Assembly (NCBI RefSeq): GCF_902686445.1
Contig: NC_062224.1
Span: forward strand, 52,513,156 to 52,577,155
Direction: 5' to 3'
Source: Sciurus carolinensis
Taxonomy: Eukaryota > Chordata > Mammalia > Rodentia > Sciuridae
Length of the DNA stretch: 64,000 nucleotides
Part shown: positions 22,326 through 33,102 of the stretch, piece by piece
Numbering within the stretch: the stretch's first letter is position 1
Layout: each line of letters starts with the position of its first letter
Program-made: the position numbers and the translations under genes
Notes under the pieces: model-generated
Told to the model about the DNA's origin: nothing
Seen by the model: the letters and a program-made list of their open reading frames with translations, nothing else
Databases searched by the model: none

Positions 22326-24126
22326 GGGGTCAGGTGGGGGGGCAAAGCAAAATCTGCATAACTTGAAGAAGCAAAACAAATAACAGCTGAACATTTTTTC
22401 TCTGGAAATAATACAGCAGTTTAGAGACTGTGTTTTAAAAACTCGATAACTGTCATACTCTAGTTTAATATTGGTCTCTGCTGGTCAAAATTTAAGTATA
22501 ATTATTACATGGGGATTGTTTGGCATTTTCTCCTATTATTTTTAATTCCTGTCCCTGAAAAATAGTAACAACCATCAAAATATGAAGCACAATGCAGAGT
22601 ATATGGAATTTGGCTCCATCCAAGTTTGCTGTATAGTATCTTTTAATGGCATATAAAATGCAGCAGGGTGTCTGTAAATATACATACAATACACCCATAC
22701 TTATAGATTTTGTGATTTAGAGAAAGATGACTTTTTCCTAGCTACTGTCAATCACCTGTTTTGATATTATCTGCTCCAAGTACTAGCACAGATTATGGAA
22801 AAGTGAAAATCTCATCCTCCTCATTAGTTTAAAATTGGCTTTCTTTTCTGAAAATATATTTCAAAAAGGAGTGATGATGAACATATAAGATGCTACACGT
22901 GACTTTAGAATGAGCAAGAGAAAATGAGAAATAGATGGCTTGGGGATGATATACTAAGTGAGCTCATAACTAGAAATAATTATTATATGACTTTTAGTGG
23001 AAACTAAATTTGACATTATGATAAGCTCAATTTTTTTCTACCTAAGTTCCATTGGCATTTTTTTCCTGGAAATAGAAGACAAATTTATAAAAAGAATATG
23101 TGAATGGATTTCTCTTAGACTACTGATAACATTCTAACTCAATTCAGTTTTGTTCAGTGACATTTAACTCACCACGGTAGATTGATATTGAGAGTTGACT
23201 ATCTGCAAAGTACTTTGCCAAAGTGGTAATGCTTATGCTATCATATAAGCATGCAAAAATGCCCCTTTATCTTTTTGCTTTATGTAGTTACAGTTTTGTA
23301 CATTAATATGGGGTTTAGATCATATTTGAGTAATAATTCAAGCTCAAGCATCTTCAAATAAAACAAAGGGATAATGCAAAACATTGTGCTAATTGTTAAG
23401 TAACTCCTGAGATCACCAAGTGAGACAATTTGAAGTTTATATTTGCATTTTCTTCCAGTAAACCTGACTTAGTAATGTTCTAGTAATTTTCTGGGTGCTC
23501 CAAGTCTTCCTCTTTCACTTCTATTTTACCACCCATGTTTTTGTCCTTATCATCTATCATCCAGCAGCAGCTGTTGATCCTGAAAACTTGCCCTACTATC
23601 CCCACCTTTCACTCTCTTCTACTGCACATATGAAGTTGGTATGTGTGTAAATGCAGAAGTCAGCCTGGACCCTGGGTTACCTTCTTCTGTGCTCTGTTCT
23701 TCTGACTGCAGATCTCCACAGAACTCCTGGGTGAACCTGTTGAGTTCTCAGACATTCTTTCTGGTGTCACTTTAATGCTCTCTCTCTCTCCTGTAGGGTC
23801 AGCTGCCTGCCTCATTAGTAGACAGGTCTCTTGGTTAGGCCTTATCTCTGTTTATCCCTAACTAATCTGGGTTTCTTAAGATAAATCATCATGGTTTACA
23901 TTAAACCATGTAACTATGGGAAACTAGTTCTGTTCCTTGGACAGTTAATATTCATAAGGAGAGAACCAACTTAGGTGCACTAGTTAATAGCATCCCCAAA
24001 ATAGTAACTTAAGTTCATATCTGTCCTCTCATGGGCATAAGCTTCCTAACCACAGAGCTACGTCTTCTTGTCTACATATTCTCAGAATACGAAGTACCTG
24101 ATGCTTAGTAGCTACTCCATACATTT
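22326..24126. other. Long unique AT-rich interval
   Basis: No gene recognised. 23540-23860 is less AT-rich and pyrimidine-rich and may contain an old unclassified repeat. Confidence 0.35.
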
Positions 24127-24347
24127 TTTTTTTGCCTTGCTTTATTTATTTATTAATTTTTTTGTTGGCACTAGGGATTAAACCCAGCACTACTCTACCA
24201 CTGAGCTATGAATTTCCCAGCTCCTTATTTTTCATTTTGAGACAAGGTCTTACTAAGTTGCTCAGGCTGGCTTTGAATTTGTAATCCTCCTGCCTTAGCC
24301 TCATGAGTCTCTGGGATCACAGGCATGTACCACAGTGCTCAGACTGT
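24127..24347 (-). mobile_element. B1-dID dimeric SINE
   Basis: On plus the order is poly-T/TTTA tail, reversed ID (ggcactagggattaaaccca ... taccactgagctatgaattt), an A/T linker, then reversed B1 (gagacaaggtcttactaagt, ttgctcaggctggctttgaa, ggatcacaggcatgtaccac). Confidence 0.9.
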
Positions 24348-25407
24348 TTTCTGTTGGATAAAAGAATCCACTAGTGCCCGAATAGTGCCCACTGGGCTAT
24401 AAATTGTCAGGATGGTCTGTAGCTGAGGTCTCATGGCTGCTACCATAAACATAAACGCAGGGCTTCATATTCATTAGAAGAATACTTTGGAAAATGCTGT
24501 TTAAAGCTTCTGCCTCTGGCATATGTAGCAGCAAAGGGGACATTCCCCACTAGGAGCTGTCTGCCTAACATCACACCAGCATTTCTTAGGAACCCTCAGG
24601 GACACACTGGGTCTCCATGACAAAAAACCACTATGCAATTCATAGCTTATAAAACTGAAGTGACAATTGAAAAAATGAATGATGCTGTGGAGGGGGGGTA
24701 ATATATTATCTGAACTAAATTAGGCTACATAGTCTAATATACTTCACACCAATCAATTTACAGCCTGCTGCAGGGAAACTAAAATTGTTTTCTCAGGCAA
24801 GTTATCACCACAACCAGTTTCAATAAAGTAAGATGGATATCCATATCTGTCAACAACAAAATGATAAATGCAATGGGTTTCAGGTCCATAAGAGAAGAAA
24901 GAGGAGAAAATGCTTCATCCTTGATCAGACTCACTTGCAGTGTTTGCTGGTAATATCTATGGTGGGCAAATCCAATGACTGGTTTATAAATTATTTTTAC
25001 TTAAGCTTCAGATATAGCTTGTCTATATTAATATACCTATAATCCCAAGCAATAACATCCACAGCAATTCACTGGAAAAGAAAATGTACAAAATCATCTT
25101 TAAGGTAAATTCACAGGGGCTGAGATGAGAAATCAAGACCTTCCCTTTCGGGGTTCCCAATTATGTTTGTGTGCTTGATGGATGTTTATGTGACGCAGAC
25201 AAGCTGCTCATTATGATGAACGTTTATGTAAATCAAGGATCTGACTAGCCCCATGGAGGGCTTACCATACTATGACTTTATTAGTATATGTACAATATAA
25301 GAAATGACCTTTCTAAATGCTCTTAAGTTTTGTTTCTACTTCATTGTGGTAGAAACTGATATCATGGGAAATGAAAGTAAGAATACACAGGCCGTCTTTA
25401 AAAAACA
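24348..25407. other. Unique non-coding interval
   Basis: Nothing classifiable. The open frame at 24833-25042 lacks support. Confidence 0.4.
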
Positions 25408-25488
25408 ATTTTTTTTCCACCTTAGAATAAAACAGGGCCTCACACATGTTAAGCAAAAGCTCTATCACTGAGCTACACCCCCAGCACA
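25408..25488 (-). mobile_element. Degraded ID SINE
   Basis: T-run at 25410-25417, then cagggcctcacacatgttaa and gctctatcactgagctacac, ending cccccagc. Confidence 0.8.
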
Positions 25489-26976
25489 ACAAGCTGTCTT
25501 TTTAAGTACGTAAGAGTAGCATATAACCTGTCACATTATCGAAACTTCATATATGTTGATAAGTGAATGATCTAGGAACTAGTACAATGGTATATATAAA
25601 TAACAATAATGTAGATATAATATGTGAGTGGAATCCTAGGCTAACTGATCAATTTTCTCTAGTGGTTTCATTCATAGTGAACTAATGTAATAGTAAGATT
25701 ATACATTTTCTTTTTAGATACTCCAGGCTCCTTTCCAACATAGCTTTATCTATGCTAATGTGCCTATAAGCCCACAGCAAAGTCCAAAAGACTCTACCAG
25801 GAGGGTCATGGCTCAATCCTAGACAGAAGCAAGACCCAGTCAAGTGTGCTAGGGATGGGCAGTCCAGGGGACCACATAAGTAGAGCAGAGCAGAGCAGAG
25901 CAGCAGAGCAGAACACTGCTCCTAGCATGGCTCCAGAGCTGCTCTGGGGCTGTTTCCAAATTGGAAATCTGTATTATGCATGGGGGTTATATTGGGTGAA
26001 AAATGTGCCTCCCAGTTTATAATCTTTGTGGTCATTACGAATTTATAAGGGAAGTTTTATGCTAGATTTTACATTTAATAAAAACCAAGTTAAAAATCAT
26101 TTGATCAGAGACTAGAAACAATCCCTAGAGTTAAGTACAGATTTGTTTAAGTGTTTAAAAAAAAAACAATCTAATCCCCCTCCTCCCAAAAACATGACTA
26201 TAATTCTTCACTAATCAAGAATCAGTTGGTAGAGGTAGTCTGCCATGAATGTGTATCACAGGTAGTTTTGGAAATCAGGAAAGCAAAGCCTGTTTTCCAC
26301 TTTCTCCCTCTGATGTATGCTCTTGTGTTTCTGAAAAAGATGAGAGAGAGATGAAAAATATATACCTCTTCCCTTATAAGGGTGCAATACACTTAACCAA
26401 ATAATTGAATATTTATGACTGTATTATTATAATAAAATTGGTATTTAAGTTGAGAAATGTTTATTGTACTTAGATCTATACTAGCAATGAATAAATAAAT
26501 AAATAAGGGGAAAACTGCATGTCCATCAATAGGGGATTAGAAAAATGTGCAAGTCTATTTATTCAAAGAAATTTTGTGTGGTTAAAAACTAAAATCATAT
26601 AAGAGAATATGAAATTGGAAAATATTTATAAAACATTTTAAATGAATAAAGTGTGTTTCAAAAATATACTTATTTAATCCTGTTTCTTTAATATTTAAGT
26701 ACAAATTGGAGTCATATCTGGGTAGTAAGATTAAAAATGGAAAAACAGAGGTTCAGCAGTTTAAATGATTTATAAAATTCACTTGACAAGAACATATGGG
26801 ACTGGATTCACATTTAAATAAAACTCATTAAACTCCCAGGTTCAAGTTCATTTTATCACATTTTACTACTTGTAAAAATCCAGCATAAGTCTGTACTTTT
26901 ATCAGTGACTCCACAATGGGCTTAAGTACTTTAATTTGCTTTAACCCCAAAAAATATTTAAAAAAAAACCCTTAGT
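25489..26976. other. Unique AT-rich interval with a GAGCA minisatellite
   Basis: 25881-25913 carries about six imperfect AGAGC units. 26490-26507 is a short (AAAT)n. No gene recognised up to the retrovirus insertion site. Confidence 0.45.
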
Positions 26977-26981
26977 TTTGG

Positions 26982-27362
26982 TGTCGGGGTGCCGCGGATC
27001 CCCAGCCCTTCGGCGTGGCCAAGATGGCGCCTGGCAAGGTGCCAAGGAAGTGCTGAGAACAAAACCAGGTACCTCCAGCAGACTAATACTCTCTGCCAAC
27101 AAGTGGCGTTATTTGAGGAAGTTAATGTGATTGGTCATAGGTCCTCGTGGACACTGCATGATTGCTATATCCACACTATTGTGCTCCATTACTGTCCATG
27201 CTTTCCCCTCGTGATCTATAAGCTGATTGGTTGTTGTATGTAATGTAAGGTGCTTGCAAGAGCGGCCCGCCGCTGCTGGCCAGCCAGAAGAAGCAGACTG
27301 CAGAAAATAAAGAACTTGCCCTGATCCGGTTTCGTGTTTCTCTGCGGGCAGGGGACGCGATA
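26982..27362 (+). repeat. 5' LTR of the ERV
   Basis: Begins TGTCGGGGTGCCGCGG and ends GGGGACGCGATA. It contains a CCAAGATGGCGCC segment resembling YY1 sites (27021-27033), a CCAAT-type box in gctgattggttgttg and the poly(A) signal AATAAA at 27306-27311. It differs from the 3' LTR at 26999, 27139, 27172, 27211 and 27251, all transitions. The 3' end reads TA and not the usual CA in both copies. Confidence 0.93.
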
Positions 27363-27364
27363 GA

Positions 27365-27383
27365 TGGTGCCGAAACACCCGGG
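27365..27383 (+). promoter_or_regulatory. tRNA-Phe-type primer binding site
   Basis: tggtgccgaaac followed, after a two-base interruption, by ccggga matches the complement of the tRNA-Phe 3' end, the primer used by intracisternal A particles. It lies two bases after the LTR. The interruption would weaken primer pairing, if the assignment is right. Confidence 0.7.
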
Positions 27384-27401
27384 AACAAGAAAAAATATAA
27401 G

Positions 27402-27408
27402 GGTAAGT
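27402..27408 (+). promoter_or_regulatory. Candidate major splice donor in ERV leader
   Basis: ataaGG|GTAAGT fits the donor consensus and sits 20 bp past the primer site, where retroviruses place the donor for spliced env RNA. Inferred from position and consensus only. Confidence 0.45.
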
Positions 27409-27481
27409 TCACAGAAGTTTTCAAATCAAGAAAAATTAGTCTGAGAGTTCAAAAGGTGAGACGTCTCGAGGTTCGCGGAGC

Positions 27482-27665
27482 AGCGACAATTCATCACAGG
27501 AGGTTCCCCAGCGGAGGGACAATTCATCATAAGAGGTTCCCCAGAGGAGGGACAATTCATTACAGGAGGTTCCCCAGCGGAGGGACAATTCATCATAAGA
27601 GGTTCCCCAGAGGAGGGACGATTCATCATAAAAGGTTCCCCGTGGGAGGGACGATTCAAGTGGTA
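27482..27665 (+). repeat. 33-bp tandem repeats in the ERV leader
   Basis: The unit start aggttcccc recurs at 27501, 27534, 27567, 27600 and 27633, exactly 33 bp apart, with a partial unit upstream. Units alternate between cagcggaggga and cagaggaggga variants. Because 33 is divisible by three, frames stay open on both strands across the array, but there is no reason to think these are genes. The array lies between splice donor and gag start, a usual place for packaging signals. Confidence 0.9.
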
Positions 27666-27755
27666 CCAAACTGTGTGCGTGTGTGAGTGAGCGTGTGTGC
27701 GTGCGTGCGCCTGTCTTTTGTTTGTGTGTTTAAACTAGTAAACTACCTCGTAGTC

Positions 27756-28142
27756 ATGGGAACGGATCTGTCTAAGATTAGAATGCAGCGGCCTCTTAGA
27801 GAACTTTTAAAAAATCACGGAACACCATTGAAGGCAAACACGGCCTTCAAGTTCCTAGATACTGTAGAGAAAGTCTCTCCGTGGTTTTTAGACGAGGGAT
27901 TATTAAATCTTCCTCAGTGGGAACAGCTAGGAGAGGATTTGCGCGACGCGGAGAGACGCGAGCCTTTGCCAATGGGAACTCTGGCAATATGGTCACTTGT
28001 TAAATCTTGTTTGATGCAGCAAGGTAAATCAAAAAACCCTTTTAGGGATTTAAAGGGGCCTTTAGAAGAAGGAAGTCAGATCTTAGAAGAAATTAAAGAG
28101 GAACGATTATGTTCTCAGACTTCAGAGAGAGTGGGAACATAA
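27756..28142 (+). pseudogene. gag: Partial gag: betaretroviral matrix domain
   Basis: A 128-codon frame starting MGTDLSK, which fits the N-myristoylation signal (Gly2 with Ser6) that targets retroviral Gag to the inner plasma membrane. The following helical, Leu/Trp-rich segment (TVEKVSPWFLDEG, LPQWEQLGEDLRDAE, TLAIWSLVKSCL) resembles the betaretroviral p10-type matrix fold. The frame ends after about 128 residues. No capsid or nucleocapsid (no major homology region, no CCHC knuckle) follows. The GTAGTC-ATGG context and the position after the leader support this start. An upstream in-frame ATG at 27687 lies within GT-rich leader and is less likely. Confidence 0.78.
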
Positions 28143-31100
28143 TATAGTAGCCATAGTCCCCACAAGTATTGGGAGATAATTGTTTCATGATTTTCTGCAT
28201 TCAAACCTAATCTGATTTCTCAACCAGGTAAAAAAAAGGGTTAAAAAGTCCTGGGTGATCCTCCCTCCCCCCTGCCTGGCCTTGTCAAAGCCTACAATGG
28301 AATATAAATTACAGCAGTCTCAGCGGGAAGGAGGAGGGGTAACCTGAAGAAAAGAAAAAAAAAAGGTGTCCGTTTTAAACTTAACTAACTTATTTTCTAG
28401 GATTCTTTGTTTGTTTTGTTTTTCTTTAATGCTGTATTTTTGAGCTCATAATTTTGATCCTACATACCTAGGTTAATGATTTTTTTTCTTTTTGATCAGT
28501 TCTATTTTTTATTCAACTGAAGTTTTTAAACATCTGTTTCATTGCAATGAACATTTACCTATAAAGTTACAAGGCCTTTGATTTTGTGTTATGTGTTATG
28601 TTGTGCTGTCTAATGTCATGTTTTGTCAAAACTGAGCGCTCTTAAAATTAAAATTTAAAAATGGATCCAAATACTTTTATTCACGTGATTTAAAAAGGTT
28701 TGATTTAAATTGGGTAAACTAATAAAAGTAAAATATCTTTAAAAATAACTTGCAAGTCTCCAGGTGGTCAAACTAATGAAATGTTAATGTTAAACAATGT
28801 CTAATATCAATTGCTTCTAGGACTTTTCTTCAGCAGGAAAGAGGCAACGGATCCTGTTCAGGACACTTGTCTGATATCTTGGTTTTTATAAAATAAATAA
28901 ATTAGAGTTAACATGTATGGGATTACTCAAATGTGTTTGTAGAGACGTCTGGTTAATTTACAAAGTTAAAATGCTAATTGTTAAATAACATCAAGTACTT
29001 TTAACTTCTTAAATTACATGGGGTAACATACTTAAACATTATTGGTGTTTTCATAGGTTGGTAAATAAAAAGGGTTTAAACTTGCTTTGTGTCATCACTA
29101 AACTAAAAACAAGGTTATTAGAAGTTATGTCCTAACAAGTGGAATTCTATATATAAAGGATCCCAAAAGTTTCACCTGTGTTTCAATTAAGAGTACTATA
29201 AACAACAAAATATTTAATCTTATTAAAATAGAGTGATTTATCTAAATTCAAAAATTTCATAAGAGTTGTATCAGAATATGAACAAAAAGGGGTCAACAGA
29301 TAGGAAAGAAAAAATAAAAGGTCCCGGGTTTGAAAATATATTTAATAAATAAAAAAAAAAAAGAAAATGTTTCTGGGTAAGAAAGTCTGTGTGTAAGTAA
29401 AGGGCAAGTTTCAACAAGTCTGTGTATAACTAAGTTGGTTGTATGTATGTAAAACAGCTAAAGCTATTTAAGGTTTTTCCTAAGGTAAAATACTAATGTT
29501 CTAATATAAGCCAAAGTTTAATCTATATGGTAAAATGACATGGTAACATGGCAAGGATTTCTTAGAAACACTAATTTACTCTTAACTTTGTGTCTCTTAA
29601 GTTTTATTCTTTAGAACAATTAGTCTTAAAAATTGGGGTGTATACAATTATGGTTAAACAACTGTTAAAGTATTGTACTGTGTTACAGAGTCTAAATTTT
29701 TCTTTAAAAACTAAATTTGGTAAGAAAAAGGGTGTCAAGGTAATTGTGAAATGGTTTCTAGTTGTATATTAAATGTGTTCATATTTTTCAGGTATACAAG
29801 TTTTAAAGCAGGAAATTTATCAAGCTGCTATTCTCCAGATAAACTTGTCTGTAATGGTAATTTTAAGCTTATAAAGAGTAAATTTCATTGGGGATTAATT
29901 TCTATCATTTAGTGTTCTATTAGAGGACCTGTTATCAATAGGGTATATGTAAAATTGGTTATATTTTACACTGAGATAAAAAATTTCAAATGTAAATGTA
30001 TTTCTAAACATTAGAGCCTGACTTGTTTAAAGGTTAATTTTGTGAAACATGAAAATATTTTGCCACTTTGACACACAAAAGGAAAGTTAAAAGCTCTCTC
30101 AGCCTAAGGAAGAAGCAAAGATCAACATCAGAATTAGAACACTTAAGATCTATAAAGAGTCACGCCTTACCTGAGATAAGGCTCTGCCTCCCACCTTACT
30201 GCATGTTAGAGTGACTCCAAAATAAGTCAGACTTCAGCTTATTTAAAGTTATAATCAAAAGATTGGTTTTTGTTGTAAAATTACTATGATCTCCAATAGG
30301 AAATATAATGTGGTTCTCAGTCAAATTTCAAGATAGCTATTATACAAGCAGAATATATTTTTACTCTTGCTAATTTCATTTTGTAAAACTGTTACCTGTT
30401 AATGTTTTGCAGAAGTAGCTGCTTCAAAAACACGCAACCTAGGTAACTTATGATAATAAGCCATCACCTATAGAACAGATAGTGGTAACTTCCAGAACTA
30501 ATGCAGACTCCAGTTAGATAAAAGGGTAAATAACTGTAAAGTTATGAACATTAAAGTTAAAGCCCAGTACTCTCACTCTATGACTGGTAAAACTGGCTTG
30601 CTGGATGATTAAGATCAAACTTAGAGATTGGAATTAAATACAGAAGGCAAGATAGGCCAGTATTTGGATCTTTTGCCCTCAGTCAGCCTGAACCCAGGAG
30701 ATTGTTGAGACTAGAGGATCCTGGACACCCAGCAAAACAGTAAAAACCAAAATATAGCCATTCTTGGGCATTTAAGAGAAATAATAATTAAATGTAACTT
30801 AAGATGTACACTTATGTTAGTCCACTAGAATAAAGACTGGAAGCTACAAATGAAAGAAAGATTCTTCAGCAAATGTGCCTGATAACAATCAAGAGAAACT
30901 GCCAGAGTCAGAAGTTTTTAGTCAGTTTAAGGCCTGCAGATCTTCCTAAGCTACACAGGTAGACTTAATCTGTTTGCTCGTATGATTACCTAGCCCTAAG
31001 TAACAGAAATATAGAGCTCTCTACTAAACACAGGTTATACCAATAAAGGGATATTTTACACAATCAGATGACTTAAGTAGCTTAACTATATTTTTTGGGA

Positions 31101-31890
31101 TATCTATGACATTAAGAGTTAAATGTTGTGTTTACATTCCTGATAACCTGGACTATGTTAAAGTTCCCAAATAAAGGCCTTGTCCTTTCCAGCCTTTGCT
31201 AGGTCTAGTTATGGGAACAATTTCTCAGTTCTTCCACCTCCTGGTGAAAGATTGACTTCTGTCATTTTCATGATACTCAGTGGCATGTTCCAGATGCTGC
31301 AACATTTACTTTGTACTAATTTCATTTCAGTACTCATGTCTTTTTGTTCTTTTATCATAGAAACACCCACCCCCAGATGACTTTATAACCTGCTCCTCCC
31401 CAACCAGACTTCGACCTCGGACCCCTCAATTGACCCGATTTTTAAAAAAGGAACTCCAAACTGCTTGCCCCTCACTGCCCCCTTTCAGCTTCGAAGCAGC
31501 CAGAACGACCGATGCCCCCTTTTCCTTAAAGCAGTTGGGAGTCCCTCTAGCTAAAGCGGAGAATGAAGCCAGAATTAAGGACAGGTAGTTAGTGTAGAAT
31601 TAGGGAATCAGGTCAATTCGAGGAAATGAAGCCATGAAGCCATCTGCCTTTGCAAATGTCAAGGATCTCCAGAGCCCATTGATTACCAAATTTACCTGCC
31701 TATAGGGGATGTAGGGTGTGCTCACTTCTCGGGACTTTCAAAATATCAGCTTTCTCCCTGCCGGGAGAAGTCTGTATTATTCCCTTTAAACAATCCAAAC
31801 TATGGTCCTTACTCAACAGTACCAAATGATTAAGCAAACTGATAACCGAGGCAGGATAGACAAATGGATATAAGATTCTATCCATGATAA
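28143..31890 (+). other. AT-rich non-coding middle of the ERV, replacing most of gag, pro and pol
   Basis: Almost 4 kb with stops in all frames and no retroviral motif: no protease DTG, no YXDD polymerase motif, no integrase zinc finger. Composition is strongly AT-rich, unlike the matrix and env segments. A small less AT-rich island lies at 31370-31560 (cttcgacctcggacccctca). The origin is unknown: captured host DNA, sequence from another ERV, or drifted leader. The longest frame (29590-29772, 60 codons) shows nothing recognisable. Confidence 0.7.
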
Positions 31891-31906
31891 ACAAAAAGGG
31901 GGAATA
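31890..31906 (+). promoter_or_regulatory. Second, internal polypurine-tract-like sequence
   Basis: acaaaaagggggaatagagga resembles a retroviral polypurine tract but lies about 1.2 kb inside the provirus. A pyrimidine-rich segment and cggtgctttactggagctgc (near 31998-32017) follow. It may be a leftover of another retroviral 3' end or a central tract. Weak. Confidence 0.3.
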
Positions 31907-32091
31907 GAGGAGACCTTCAGGTCCCCTAAAGATAAACTTTCTCTTTGTCTCTTTGTTTGGGTTTTTTTTTTTTTAACTTTGGGTAATAAGGGTAACCCGG
32001 TGCTTTACTGGAGCTGCGGCTCAGTTTGTGTGTTTCCACGGAATAAACTAACTTACAACCTCTTTTTAGTCTCTTAGGAGGAACAGTTCAA

Positions 32092-32166
32092 CTATGTAAC
32101 AAAACAACTGTTTCTCTCAATTGTACTTCAGATTTGTGCTATCTCTCAATGTTAAAATGCTTCTAG
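32092..32166 (+). pseudogene. env: Short env surface-subunit remnant
   Basis: A short frame encoding a Cys-rich segment with two N-glycosylation sequons (near LCNKTT and SLNCTSD) ends at a stop at 32164-32166. The downstream transmembrane frame lies in a different register. This fits the surviving C-terminal edge of a surface subunit. Too short for certainty. Confidence 0.4.
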
Positions 32167-32185
32167 GTTCCTGCTGGCAGACTTA

Positions 32186-32938
32186 ATGTGTGTTCCTACC
32201 TTCCTACCAGTCCCAGTCTCTGTTACAGATGATGAATTGCCAGTATTGCTTTCCAGAAATAAGAGGGACTTTGGAATCACCGTAGCAGTCATTACCACCA
32301 TAGTTGCATCAGCAGCAGCAGTCGCCGCAGCAGCTGTAGCCTTGACGACATCAGTACAGTCAGCAACTAAGCTTAATGAAGTGGTCCAGCAGACAGCTAC
32401 TGTTCTGTCTACTCAACAAACAGTGGATCAACACCTAAAAGCAGGACTACTTTTGGTGAACCAGCGTGTGGACTTACTTCAAGAACAAATGGACCTTTTA
32501 CAAGAACTGTTAAGCGTGGGGTGTATTTATCATCTGCCGGGACTGTGCATTACACCTGTAGCTTATCATAATCTTAGTTATGCAGCAAATTTGTCTAAAA
32601 TCATATCTACTCAGCTACGTGCCAATTGGTCTTATAAATTTGATAATCTTACTGCCATTCTTAGATCACAAATTGTTAGCCTTAATTCTACTAGAGTTAA
32701 TGTAGCCCCTATATCTGAAATACAAAATTGGTTATCTTCTTCCTTCAGTTTTGTAAAGCAATGGGCAGGAATGGGAGCATTGTGTGTGTTAATGATTATT
32801 ACAATTATCTTCCTCACACGCTTTATCATGCGTATACGCCAAGTTCATGCCAGAGATCGCATCATTTTCCATCAAGCCATGATGGCCTTAGAGGCTGGCA
32901 GCTCTCCTCAAGTCTGGCTGAGCATGCTGGATCGGTAG
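32186..32938 (+). pseudogene. env: Env transmembrane (TM) subunit, open frame without SU
   Basis: A 250-codon frame. Residues 24-27 are RNKR, a furin-type cleavage site. 29-52 form an Ala/Val-rich hydrophobic segment like a fusion peptide, and 55-110 form a heptad-repeat coiled coil (LLQEQMDLLQELL). C113 and C121 form a C-x7-C loop without an adjacent third cysteine, as in betaretroviruses and unlike gammaretroviral CX6CC. About five N-glycosylation sequons follow. 196-213 form a membrane anchor, and 214-250 a cytoplasmic tail. The ATG is probably not a native start: the frame is open upstream only to 32156, and the SU part and signal peptide are missing. It is therefore annotated as a remnant, although this half is uninterrupted. 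Confidence 0.85.
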
Positions 32939-33070
32939 TCAACGACGGGTAAGGAAGGAGGTAACCGCGTACCGACCTAAGACAGGAGCTGTAGCATGCT
33001 CTGCAGTTATCCGATGACGGGTAAGGACGATGGTTGACCACTCCGCCTAAGACAGGCACGATCCCAAGCC
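32938..33070 (+). promoter_or_regulatory. Constitutive transport element (CTE)-like RNA export signal
   Basis: Two copies each of gacgggtaagg (32944-32954 and 33016-33026) and cctaagacagg (32976-32986 and 33046-33056) alternate between the env stop and the polypurine tract. These are the paired internal-loop motifs of the type-D retrovirus CTE (Mason-Pfizer monkey virus group), which binds the host export receptor NXF1/TAP to export unspliced RNA. The position also matches. The central ctgtag...ctgcag can form the apical hairpin, and gtcaac/gttgac (32938 and 33033) can pair. Function is inferred. Confidence 0.82.
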
Positions 33071-33087
33071 AGCATTCTTTTAATAAA

Positions 33088-33102
33088 TAAAAAAGGGGGA
33101 GC
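33088..33102 (+). promoter_or_regulatory. 3' polypurine tract
   Basis: aataaaaaagggggagc directly before the 3' LTR is the expected plus-strand primer site. The last bases before the LTR are gc. Confidence 0.88.

Noticed and set aside
27482..27665. CRISPR-like regular repeats
   Set aside because: The repeats are directly tandem with no unique spacers, and the DNA is mammalian.
27426..27686. Several overlapping open frames on both strands with repeated short peptides
   Set aside because: They are read-throughs of the 33-bp tandem repeat in the retroviral leader. Unit length divisible by three keeps every frame open.
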